DNA of 6,468 bases, taken from Accumulibacter sp. Its GTDB lineage: Bacteria > Pseudomonadota > Gammaproteobacteria > Burkholderiales > Rhodocyclaceae. Under the pieces are notes generated by a model. That model was not told the origin of the DNA. It saw only the letters and a program-made list of their open reading frames with translations, and did not search any database. The position numbers were made by a program, and so were the translations under genes. This document shows, one piece after another, positions 1 through 5,215 of the stretch (positions within the stretch are counted from its first letter, which is position 1; each line of letters starts with the position of its first letter). Location of the stretch: assembly GCA_003538495.1 (NCBI GenBank), contig DPSD01000704.1, forward strand, positions 3,177 to 9,644, in the 5' to 3' direction.

Positions 1-142
1 CGCCTACGAGAACCAGCAGCAGTTCCGGGGGCGGCGAGACCAGCACGCGCCGCAGCGCCCGGTCCAACCCCGCCAGGGTATCGACCGACCCGTAGAGCGG
101 CTCGCTGCAGAGATGGAGATCGGAAAGCTGAACAATTCGCAT
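1..142 (-). CDS. CpdA-like metallophosphoesterase, N-terminal fragment
   Basis: This is the start of a minus-strand gene cut by the left window edge, with 47 codons visible. It opens MRIVQLSDLHL, the classic first strand and metal-binding D-x-H motif (Asp8, His10) of calcineurin-like metallophosphoesterases. It continues with LYGSVDTLAGLDRAL and a hydrophobic strand ending LLLVLVG, where the next metal ligand (GD) is expected just outside the window. Spacing and the Y-G-x-V-D-T segment resemble the CpdA group, which hydrolyses 3',5'-cyclic AMP in the cytoplasm, but this fragment cannot separate CpdA from other members. The start at 142 is chosen because the conserved core begins at residue 2; no strong Shine-Dalgarno is seen. 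The gene is divergent from the CHAT gene at 362. Seen: motif and start. Inferred: substrate. Confidence 0.75.
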   Translation of the reverse strand, partial: MRIVQLSDLHLCSEPLYGSVDTLAGLDRALRRVLVSPPPELLLVLVG

Positions 143-361
143 GGCCGGAGCTTAGCAAAGAAATGGGGCGCGCCGCAGCAAAAAGTCTCACTCCGACCTG
201 CCCGGGAGGTGCCTTACCGGGCACTCCGGCACCGCCCTCCCCTGCGCGGGCGACCGGCGGCTGCCGTCACCAGCCTCTTGCCATCGCCACGCCGTCGGTG
301 CGAGTATCCACGGAGCACGTCTCCCACCGCCAGCGAGAAACATCTTCAGGAGGCAGAGTCG
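143..361. other. Divergent intergenic region with overlapping inverted repeats
   Basis: These 219 bases separate the minus-strand phosphoesterase from the plus-strand CHAT gene, so promoters for both are expected here. No convincing -35/-10 pair was found; a TTGCCA at 278-283 has no good partner. The notable structure is a set of mutually exclusive inverted repeats. TGCCCGG (199-205) can pair with CCGGGCA (217-223), while GGTGCC (208-213) can pair with GGCACC (228-233). In DNA this GC-rich such repeats can arise by chance. The plus-strand frame of the CHAT gene stays open through this stretch back to an ATG at 113, but the encoded residues are Arg/Pro-rich and look non-coding. Confidence 0.4.
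348..353 (+). promoter_or_regulatory. Shine-Dalgarno site of the CHAT gene
   Basis: AGGAGG lies eight bases before the ATG at 362. It decides the start of the CHAT gene over the in-frame ATG at 113, which has no such site and would overlap the divergent phosphoesterase start. Confidence 0.85.
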
Positions 362-1795
362 ATGAACGCCCTTGCCGATGCCATTCTGCTCGACGCCCGT
401 CTGGATGTCGTTGCCGCCCGCCAGAAAGTCCTCCGCACCGCCCTCGGCCGGGTGGCCGTCCGCCGCGCCGAAGGACTGCTCGTCTTCTGGTACAGCTTGC
501 TGGCGGCTGAGGTCATCGGGCAACTGGACAGGAACCACGACGCCGCCACGCGGGCTCCTTCCGGAGACCGGAAAGGCCTGCAGCCGTTGTTCTTCAGCTT
601 GAAGTGGAAGTCTGGCCAGCGGGCCGTTCTCACCGGAACGCAAAACGCCGCTCCCAACCAGCAGCCGGACGCGACAGGGAAATCGGCGCTCGGCAAACGC
701 CGGCCCGTGAAGCTGCTCTCCCCGACCGCAAGGCGCTTTCACTCGATCCAGGCCGGCCCCGCAGCCTTTAAAGCCTTCCCGCGGCTGGAAACCCCGTCGA
801 GTGTCGGTCCCGGGCAAGCCTTCGTCCTGCGCGCAGGAATCGCTGCGCAGGCGCAGGCCGGAGCGGTAGGCGGACCGCTGGACATCAGCCTGCCCGCCGG
901 CACGGAGCGATTCGACCTCGAACTGATGGTCGTCGCCGACGCCGTCAGCGCAGCCACCCGGGGGCGCAAACCCGGCGTCCTCCTGCTCACCGCCGACGCG
1001 CATGTCCCGTGGGAACTGGCCAAGATGCCCACCCCGCTGGACACCGAAGCCCCACCCTATCTGGGTTGCCAGGTCGACATCGGCCGCTGGCCGCTCAATG
1101 ACTCGGGCAACCCGGCGCTGCACCCGTCTGCCCACATCGACGTCCGCCACATGGCGGTGGTCGTCGGCGACTATGCCGCCCGCTCGGGCTGGCGCAAACT
1201 GGAAAACGCCGAGCTGGAAGGCGCCGCGATTAGCACGCGTTATCGCGCCACTCACCTGGCAGCGGCGGCGCCGGAAATCAAGCAACTGCTGAACGCACGA
1301 CTGCCAGAGGGCGACGCCCGCGGCGGCGCCGAGGCGGTGCATTTCGCCTGCCATGGCGAAGCAGTCCAGGGACACCCGTTCAATGCCGCGGTGATCCTCG
1401 ACGACGGGCAGCACCTGGACCCGGAGTATCTGACTGATTCGCCGCTCGGCGCACGCTACCATCCGTTCCTGTTCCTCAACGCCTGCCAGGTCGGCAAGGC
1501 TGGCGAACGGCTCGGCTCGTTCTCGGGCTTCGCCGGCGAGTCGCTGAAGGGCGGTTTCAGCGGCTTCCTCGCGCCCCTGTGTTCGGTCGATGACGTCATC
1601 GCCCATGACATCGCGGTCGAGTTCTACGAGCGCGTTTTCGGTGCCTGTGGCAAGCCAGCCGAAGCGGTCGCGGCCGTGCTGCGCGACCTGCGCGGCCGCT
1701 TCGACCCCGACCGCGGGAAGAACAGCTCGACGCGGCTCGCCTACGTGTCCTACGGCCACCCCGGCCTCACCCTCAACCGTATCCAGGAGAACTGA
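362..1795 (+). CDS. CHAT-domain caspase-like cysteine peptidase
   Basis: This 477-aa protein has no signal peptide or membrane segment, so it is probably cytosolic. Residues 1-60 are Leu/Ala/Arg-rich and look helical. Residues 61-135 form a basic, Gln/Pro-containing linker without a recognisable fold. Residues 140-200 look beta-rich (GQAFVLRAGI, then FDLELMVVADAV). The C-terminal half, about 200-470, reads as a CHAT domain: hydrophobic strand and helix around VLLLTADAHVPWELA, then AVHFACHGE with candidate catalytic His331, FLFLNACQVG with candidate catalytic Cys375, and the terminal YVSYGHPGLTL that often closes CHAT domains. Both dyad residues are present, so it should be active. CHAT peptidases are clan CD relatives of caspases and separases; known bacterial ones cut gasdermins or act in Craspase. 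The target here is unknown; the hydrolase one base downstream is the obvious partner. The start is set by AGGAGG at 348-353. Confidence 0.88.
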   Translation: MNALADAILLDARLDVVAARQKVLRTALGRVAVRRAEGLLVFWYSLLAAEVIGQLDRNHDAATRAPSGDRKGLQPLFFSLKWKSGQRAVLTGTQNAAPNQQPDATGKSALGKRRPVKLLSPTARRFHSIQAGPAAFKAFPRLETPSSVGPGQAFVLRAGIAAQAQAGAVGGPLDISLPAGTERFDLELMVVADAVSAATRGRKPGVLLLTADAHVPWELAKMPTPLDTEAPPYLGCQVDIGRWPLNDSGNPALHPSAHIDVRHMAVVVGDYAARSGWRKLENAELEGAAISTRYRATHLAAAAPEIKQLLNARLPEGDARGGAEAVHFACHGEAVQGHPFNAAVILDDGQHLDPEYLTDSPLGARYHPFLFLNACQVGKAGERLGSFSGFAGESLKGGFSGFLAPLCSVDDVIAHDIAVEFYERVFGACGKPAEAVAAVLRDLRGRFDPDRGKNSSTRLAYVSYGHPGLTLNRIQEN

Positions 1796-1796
1796 C

Positions 1797-3299
1797 ATGC
1801 CCGACATCCATCGGCTCGACGGCGGCAGCGCGCCGGTCAACCTCGGCGGCGGCTATACCCTGCGGGCGCCCGGTCTCAAGGGCAGCGCGCGTGTCCTGGG
1901 GACCAGGGCACCCGGTAGCCGTGGCCCCGAACAGGCCACCGAAGACTTCGATCGCGCTTTCGCGGACGCCGGCATCGAAGAAGTCACGGCCATCGAGCTC
2001 GCCGTTTCATCGTCGCCTTTCCCGAGAGCCGCGGCGCCGCTGCGCGGCCCCGACGGCGCCGACGCCTTCGAACTGCGGGTTCCCGACCTTGGCCCGGACT
2101 ACGGCCAGGTCGTCCTGGCGATCGACGAGCAAGGCGCCATGCACTGGCATTTCGCTGTCGACGACGAGCGGAAGCTGCAGCCGTCGATCAGCCGCAGCGC
2201 CGGCGGCAGCAGGACCTTCCTGATTCCACGCGAGATCGCCACCCCGCCGGCCGCTGCCAGCACCCCTTCGCCCGGGGCCCGCGGTCTGGTGAGCTTCGTC
2301 GGTCGCAAGCTGCTCAAGGTGCTGATCTACCCGGTGACCGATACGCTGCTCGGGCCGCTTACCGACTTCGCCGTCGGCCGCTGGGAGGCGCACCGGCGGC
2401 CGCACCGCGTCCGCCATTTTGTCCCCGGCAACGACGCCGTGCTGACTCCGACGGACTGGCAAGCGCTGGCCGGAGGACCCGCGCTGCTGTTCGTTCACGG
2501 CACCTTCAGCACCGCCCGCTCGGCCTTTGGCGGCATTCCCGGGGCGACTCTGGAAACCCTGGCCGCACGCTACAGCGGCCGGCTGTTCGCCTTCGAACAC
2601 CCGACCTTGTCGCAACATCCCCGCGACAACGCCCGCTGGTTCTTCTCGCAAATGCCGGCCGGCGTCGCGCTCGAGGTGGACATCGTCTGCCATAGCCGCG
2701 GCGGCCTGCTCAGTCGCTGCCTCGCCGGCTGCGCTGCCGATTACGGCATCGACCCGGCACGCTTCCGCGTTCGCCGCCTGGTCCTCGCCGGGGTCCCCAA
2801 TCAGGGCACGCTGCTCGCCAACCCGGAGCACATGGTGAGCTTCCTCGACCGCATGACGACGGCGCTCAACGTCTTTCCCGACAACGGCGTAAGCGACGTC
2901 ATGGAAGGCCTGCTGACGATCGTCAAGGTCGCCGGCCATGCTGGCCTGACCGGCCTCGAAGGACTCGCGTCGATGTGCCCTGGCAACGAATTCCTCGACG
3001 AGCTCGACCGCGCAGCCTTGTCGGACTGCACGCTTTTCGGGCTCGGCGGCGACTTCGAGCCAGCAGGTTCCGGCCTCGGTGCCGCTTTTTGCAGCGCCGC
3101 TGACTCGCTGATCGACCGCGTCTTCGACGATGCACCCAACGATCTGGTCGTGCCCGCCGCCGGCATGCGCAACTGGAACGGCGCGCTACGCATCGCGGAC
3201 GAGCGCTTCCTCGACTTCCCGGCCAGCCGCGGCGTGATGCATACCTCGTATTTCCCGCAGCCGGAGACGTCTGTGAGCCTGCTCGAGTGGTTGCCATGA
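1797..3299 (+). CDS. Alpha/beta-hydrolase (esterase/lipase-like) partner of the CHAT peptidase
   Basis: This 500-aa protein has no signal peptide. Residues 1-148 form a non-catalytic region with beta-like strands (ELRVPDLG, GQVVLAIDEQG, MHWHFAVDDE). Residues 149-163 are a Pro/Ala/Ser linker. Residues 164-205 are a mixed hydrophobic/basic segment. The alpha/beta-hydrolase domain follows: LLFVHGTFS (His234-Gly235, oxyanion region), the nucleophile elbow VCHSRGG with Ser300 (first Gly of G-x-S-x-G replaced by Cys), the probable acid Asp449 in NDLVVP, and His482 in MHTSYF. The triad appears intact. The fold resembles the DUF7379-type hydrolases as I remember them; substrate (lipid, ester, peptide) is not deducible. 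The start at 1797 has AGGAGA at 1785-1790 and lies one base after the CHAT stop, implying co-transcription and coupled translation. The longer in-frame ORF starting at 1590 overlaps the CHAT gene and is rejected. Confidence 0.87.
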   Translation: MPDIHRLDGGSAPVNLGGGYTLRAPGLKGSARVLGTRAPGSRGPEQATEDFDRAFADAGIEEVTAIELAVSSSPFPRAAAPLRGPDGADAFELRVPDLGPDYGQVVLAIDEQGAMHWHFAVDDERKLQPSISRSAGGSRTFLIPREIATPPAAASTPSPGARGLVSFVGRKLLKVLIYPVTDTLLGPLTDFAVGRWEAHRRPHRVRHFVPGNDAVLTPTDWQALAGGPALLFVHGTFSTARSAFGGIPGATLETLAARYSGRLFAFEHPTLSQHPRDNARWFFSQMPAGVALEVDIVCHSRGGLLSRCLAGCAADYGIDPARFRVRRLVLAGVPNQGTLLANPEHMVSFLDRMTTALNVFPDNGVSDVMEGLLTIVKVAGHAGLTGLEGLASMCPGNEFLDELDRAALSDCTLFGLGGDFEPAGSGLGAAFCSAADSLIDRVFDDAPNDLVVPAAGMRNWNGALRIADERFLDFPASRGVMHTSYFPQPETSVSLLEWLP

Positions 3300-3325
3300 A
3301 CGAGCCGCCCTAGCGTTGTCCGGCC

Positions 3326-3340
3326 AGGGTCGCTGACCCT
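3326..3340 (+). terminator. Possible hairpin after the CHAT/hydrolase operon
   Basis: AGGGTC and GACCCT form a perfect 6-bp stem around a GCT loop, starting 27 bases after the hydrolase stop. There is no T-run behind it, so intrinsic termination is uncertain; it may only protect the mRNA 3' end. The rest of 3300-3444 contains no gene that I can support. Confidence 0.3.
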
Positions 3341-3439
3341 CGTTGCAGACTTGACGCTCCCTGCAAGCTACCTGGCCGGCCCGCAGTTCGAGTGGATGGC
3401 GGGCAAGGCAGCGAGCGGCTATCGCAGGCCTCGAGCGCC

Positions 3440-3469
3440 GACAAGAAACCCGCCAGATGAACGGGTCTC
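3440..3469 (-). terminator. Intrinsic terminator of the minus-strand PEP-CTERM gene
   Basis: Read on the minus strand, GAGACCCG (3469-3462) pairs with CGGGTTTC (3452-3445) to give an 8-bp stem with one G-U pair and a 9-base loop. The T-rich 3' arm runs on into TTGTC. It lies about 35 bases beyond the stop of the minus-strand PEP-CTERM gene, the expected place for its terminator. Confidence 0.55.
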
Positions 3470-3504
3470 GAAGGCCGCACCGGAACAGCGGTCGGCAGCG
3501 CCCG

Positions 3505-3978
3505 TCAGCAGCGCCTTTTCCGCGTCGCGCCGAAGCCGAGCAGACCGGCGGCAATAAGCATCAGCGTTGCCGGTTCGGGAACACCAGCTTCTGGTGGCAC
3601 GGTCAGCGAGGTGTCGTAGGTGACGGTTACCGAAGCTTCCGTCCCAGTTAGCGAGAATGCCAGAGCAATACCAAGATCGGCCGGGCCGGTGACAAACGCC
3701 GAACCATCCGCGGAGAACGCACTGAGATCGGCCAACTCGACAGCTTCTCCGAAGCCGGTCCAGATACCCGACGCGAAAGACGTCAGCGCTGCGCCACCGC
3801 TCACCGTGGGGGCCGCCATGATCACGGTCAGGCCCGGAGAGCCGCCACGGACAGCAAGCGAGTCATACACGTAGAGCTTGAGATCGCCACCGGCGATGCT
3901 GCCGCTGAACGCCACCACGTCATCGGCGAAGCCGAAGATGTCGTTCTCGGCGTAGAACACGAATGTCGTGCCGGCCAT
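3505..3978 (-). CDS. PEP-CTERM sorting-tail protein, 5'-truncated (signal peptide lost)
   Basis: The 157 residues from ATG 3978 end in a textbook PEP-CTERM tail: Val-Pro-Glu-Pro at 133-136, a short membrane helix (ATLMLIAAGLLGFGA) and a basic RKRR end at 153-156. Such tails direct exported proteins to an exosortase (EpsH/XrtA type) for processing at the cell envelope. The rest is Gly/Ala/Ser/Thr/Val-rich and beta-like, as in many of these exoproteins. A Sec signal peptide is required for that route, and none exists: the protein begins mid-domain (MAGTTFVFYAEN), and 20 bases upstream lies the stop of a DUF3489 gene on the same strand. The upstream extension of this frame to 4236 only reads that gene out of frame. 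It is therefore probably a 3' remnant left by recombination. If translated, the product should stay in the cytoplasm and would not be sorted. Confidence 0.65.
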   Translation of the reverse strand: MAGTTFVFYAENDIFGFADDVVAFSGSIAGGDLKLYVYDSLAVRGGSPGLTVIMAAPTVSGGAALTSFASGIWTGFGEAVELADLSAFSADGSAFVTGPADLGIALAFSLTGTEASVTVTYDTSLTVPPEAGVPEPATLMLIAAGLLGFGATRKRRC

Positions 3979-3988
3979 GTCTGCCTGG

Positions 3989-4002
3989 CAGTCAGCAGTC
4001 AG
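3989..4002. repeat. Tandem 7-bp repeat (CAGTCAG x2) at a gene junction
   Basis: Two adjacent copies of CAGTCAG (3989-3995 and 3996-4002) cover the stop codon of the DUF3489 gene and lie directly before the truncated PEP-CTERM frame. Next to them is a small palindrome, CTGCC-T-GGCAG (3981-3991). The position suggests a recombination or slippage scar, though repeats this short also arise by chance. Confidence 0.5.
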
Positions 4003-4510
4003 GCGATCCGATACACCCTTTCGCCGGTGGCATCCTTGGCCGACACGATGTTCAGGCCAAGCTTTTTCTTGAGCGCTCCGGCAAACGTTCTGCACACGGT
4101 GTGCGCCAGCCATCCGGTAGCTTCCATGATCTGCCGAACCGTCACATCCTCGGCGCGCATCGGCATCTGGATAACCGTAGCCTGCTTGCTGTACTCGCGG
4201 GTGCGGGGCGTAGTGTCGGTGCGGCGCTGCGCCCAAATGGCCTCTGCGGCGGACAAGGCGGCCACGATCTCGGCGTCCGGGGTGACAGGCGCAGGAACAA
4301 CACGTTTGCGACCAACCGCCTCGTAGGCTGCAGCGGTCAAGTAGTACTCGGCGTGGTCGGGGTACTGAAACTTGGTGATCAGGTCATGGGCAAGCAGGCC
4401 ACCAATGGCGGCGGTTTTGGCACCGCCGCGCAGGTTGGTCGGCAGTGGTTCACTGTTGCCATCCGGACGAGCGGCAGCGGCTTTGAGGACGGTGGTTTGG
4501 GTGATTGCAT
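3999..4510 (-). pseudogene. DUF3489 domain protein with frameshift at codon 2-3
   Basis: The minus-strand frame open from 4526 to the stop at 3999-4001 reads ITQTTVLKAAAARPDGN near its start and later PTNLRGGAKTAAIGGLLAHD. It then runs through a charged linker into EDVTVRQIMEATGWLAHTV, GALKKKLGLNI and a final RVYRIA. This is the layout I recall for DUF3489 proteins: short, cytosolic, with a C-terminal helix-turn-helix-like TGW-x-x-HTV core, function unknown. No ATG, GTG or TTG lies in frame before a TTG at 4340. An ATG at 4510 is followed by CAATCACC; one added A would give MQITQTTVLKAAA, a natural N-terminus. A one-base deletion, or a sequencing error, is the simplest reading. Initiation at TTG 4340 could still yield 113 residues holding the C-terminal domain. 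It is divergent from vapBC, with 55 bases between starts. Confidence 0.65.
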
Positions 4511-4533
4511 GGCATCGCTTCGGGTATTACAAT
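4505..4533 (+). promoter_or_regulatory. Predicted sigma-70 promoter of vapBC
   Basis: TTGCAT (4505-4510) is a weak -35 box (3 of 6 consensus bases). It is followed after exactly 17 bases by TACAAT (4528-4533), a good -10 box (5 of 6). Transcription would start near 4540, about 25 bases before the antitoxin ATG. The -10 overlaps the left arm of the palindrome described at 4524-4550, as expected for autorepression. Confidence 0.5.
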
Positions 4534-4550
4534 GAGTTGCGCCGTAATAC
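4524..4550. promoter_or_regulatory. Palindromic operator, GTATTAC-N13-GTAATAC
   Basis: This perfect 7-bp inverted repeat has arms at 4524-4530 and 4544-4550, 20 bases centre to centre, or about two helical turns. It lies between the divergent DUF3489 and vapB starts and covers the predicted -10 of vapBC. VapB-type AbrB-fold antitoxins, alone or bound to VapC, commonly bind such repeats and repress their own operon. That VapB binds this site is inferred from position and symmetry. Confidence 0.6.
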
Positions 4551-4565
4551 AAATGGAGTTATGCC

Positions 4566-4805
4566 ATGTCGACGACACTTACCAGCAAGGGCCAGGTCAC
4601 CATCCCCAAGCAGATTCGCGATGCGCTGAATCTGGCACCCGGCTGTTCGGTGGATTTTGCCGTCAATCGCGAAGGGGATGTCGTGATACACAAGGTGGGC
4701 GCGCGGCCCAGTCGCAAGCCAGACCGCTTCGAATCTGCCCGTGGTAAAGCCGATGTCAAATGGCGGACGGATGACCTGATGGCGCTACTGCGTGGTGAGG
4801 GCTGA
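4566..4805 (+). CDS. vapB: VapB-type antitoxin (AbrB/MazE swapped-hairpin fold)
   Basis: This 79-aa protein has the AbrB-type DNA-binding signature at residues 1-45: TSKGQVTIPKQIRDALNL, then a beta-rich stretch with GDVVIHKVG. Two such chains form the DNA-binding barrel. Residues 46-79 (ending RTDDLMALLRGEG) are charged and probably flexible, the usual part that wraps and inhibits the toxin. The start at 4566 is supported by GGAG at 4555-4558 and by the canonical MSTTLTSKGQ opening; the ATG at 4561 is out of frame. The stop overlaps the toxin start by one base (TGATG), so the two are translationally coupled. The antitoxin should neutralise the VapC nuclease and autoregulate through the palindrome upstream. 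Family assignment is firm; binding is inferred. Confidence 0.9.
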   Translation: MSTTLTSKGQVTIPKQIRDALNLAPGCSVDFAVNREGDVVIHKVGARPSRKPDRFESARGKADVKWRTDDLMALLRGEG

Positions 4806-5215
4806 TGTTGCTGGTCGACACCAACGTGCTGGTCGATGTTCTGGAGAACGATCCGGAATGGGCGGACTGGTCAATTGGCCAACTGCGCGCACAATCGAAA
4901 GTTCACCGGCTGGCGATCAACCCGATCATCTATTCCGAACTGTCGCTGACCTTCTCGACCGTTGAGGCGCTGGACAAAGCCATCGATGAGCTTGGGCTGG
5001 CAATGATCGAGTTTCCGCGCCCAGCCCTGTTCTTGGCCGGCAAGGCGTTTGTGCGTTACCGCCAACAGGGCGGCACCAAAAACAATGTGCTCGCCGACTT
5101 CTTCATCGGTGCACATGCCGCTGTGTCGCGATTTCCGCTATTAACCCGAGATACGCGACGCTACACATCCTATTTTTCCGATGTGAAACTGATCGCACCG
5201 GAAGCCTCGCCATGA
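4805..5215 (+). CDS. vapC: VapC-type PIN-domain ribonuclease toxin
   Basis: This 136-aa protein, a normal VapC length, opens MLLVDTNVLVDV with the first PIN acid, Asp5. The other conserved acids are all in place: Glu45 in IIYSELS, Asp98 in NNVLADFFIGAHA and Asp116 in LLTRDTRRY. The Mg2+-dependent active site therefore looks complete. VapC toxins cut RNA, often initiator tRNA, rRNA loops or other tRNAs, and stop translation when the labile antitoxin is lost; the target here cannot be read from sequence. It overlaps vapB by one base and shares its promoter. Base composition is less GC-rich than in the CHAT operon, consistent with horizontal arrival. No terminator was recognised right after its stop at 5213-5215. 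Confidence 0.92.
   Translation: MLLVDTNVLVDVLENDPEWADWSIGQLRAQSKVHRLAINPIIYSELSLTFSTVEALDKAIDELGLAMIEFPRPALFLAGKAFVRYRQQGGTKNNVLADFFIGAHAAVSRFPLLTRDTRRYTSYFSDVKLIAPEASP

Noticed and set aside
113..361. Upstream extension of the CHAT frame to an ATG at 113
   Set aside because: It has no ribosome-binding site, encodes an Arg/Pro-rich non-conserved stretch, and overlaps the divergent phosphoesterase start. AGGAGG before 362 fits far better.
188..1840. 550-codon minus-strand open frame opposite the CHAT gene
   Set aside because: Its product resembles no family and is the usual antisense shadow of a GC-rich gene with strong third-position bias.
2007..2939. 310-codon minus-strand open frame opposite the hydrolase
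   Set aside because: It is antisense to a gene with a clear catalytic triad, has no recognisable motif and no supported start.
3398..3454. GGCGGG (3398-3403) and CCCGCC (3449-3454) inverted repeat
   Set aside because: A 45-base loop and a 6-bp GC arm are expected by chance here; the 3445-3469 hairpin explains the second arm better.
3979..4236. Upstream extension of the PEP-CTERM frame giving a 243-aa protein
   Set aside because: The added residues are the DUF3489 gene read out of frame and contain no signal peptide.
3963..4535. 190-codon plus-strand open frame across the DUF3489 region
   Set aside because: The minus strand carries a recognisable DUF3489 protein; the plus frame is its complement and has no motif.
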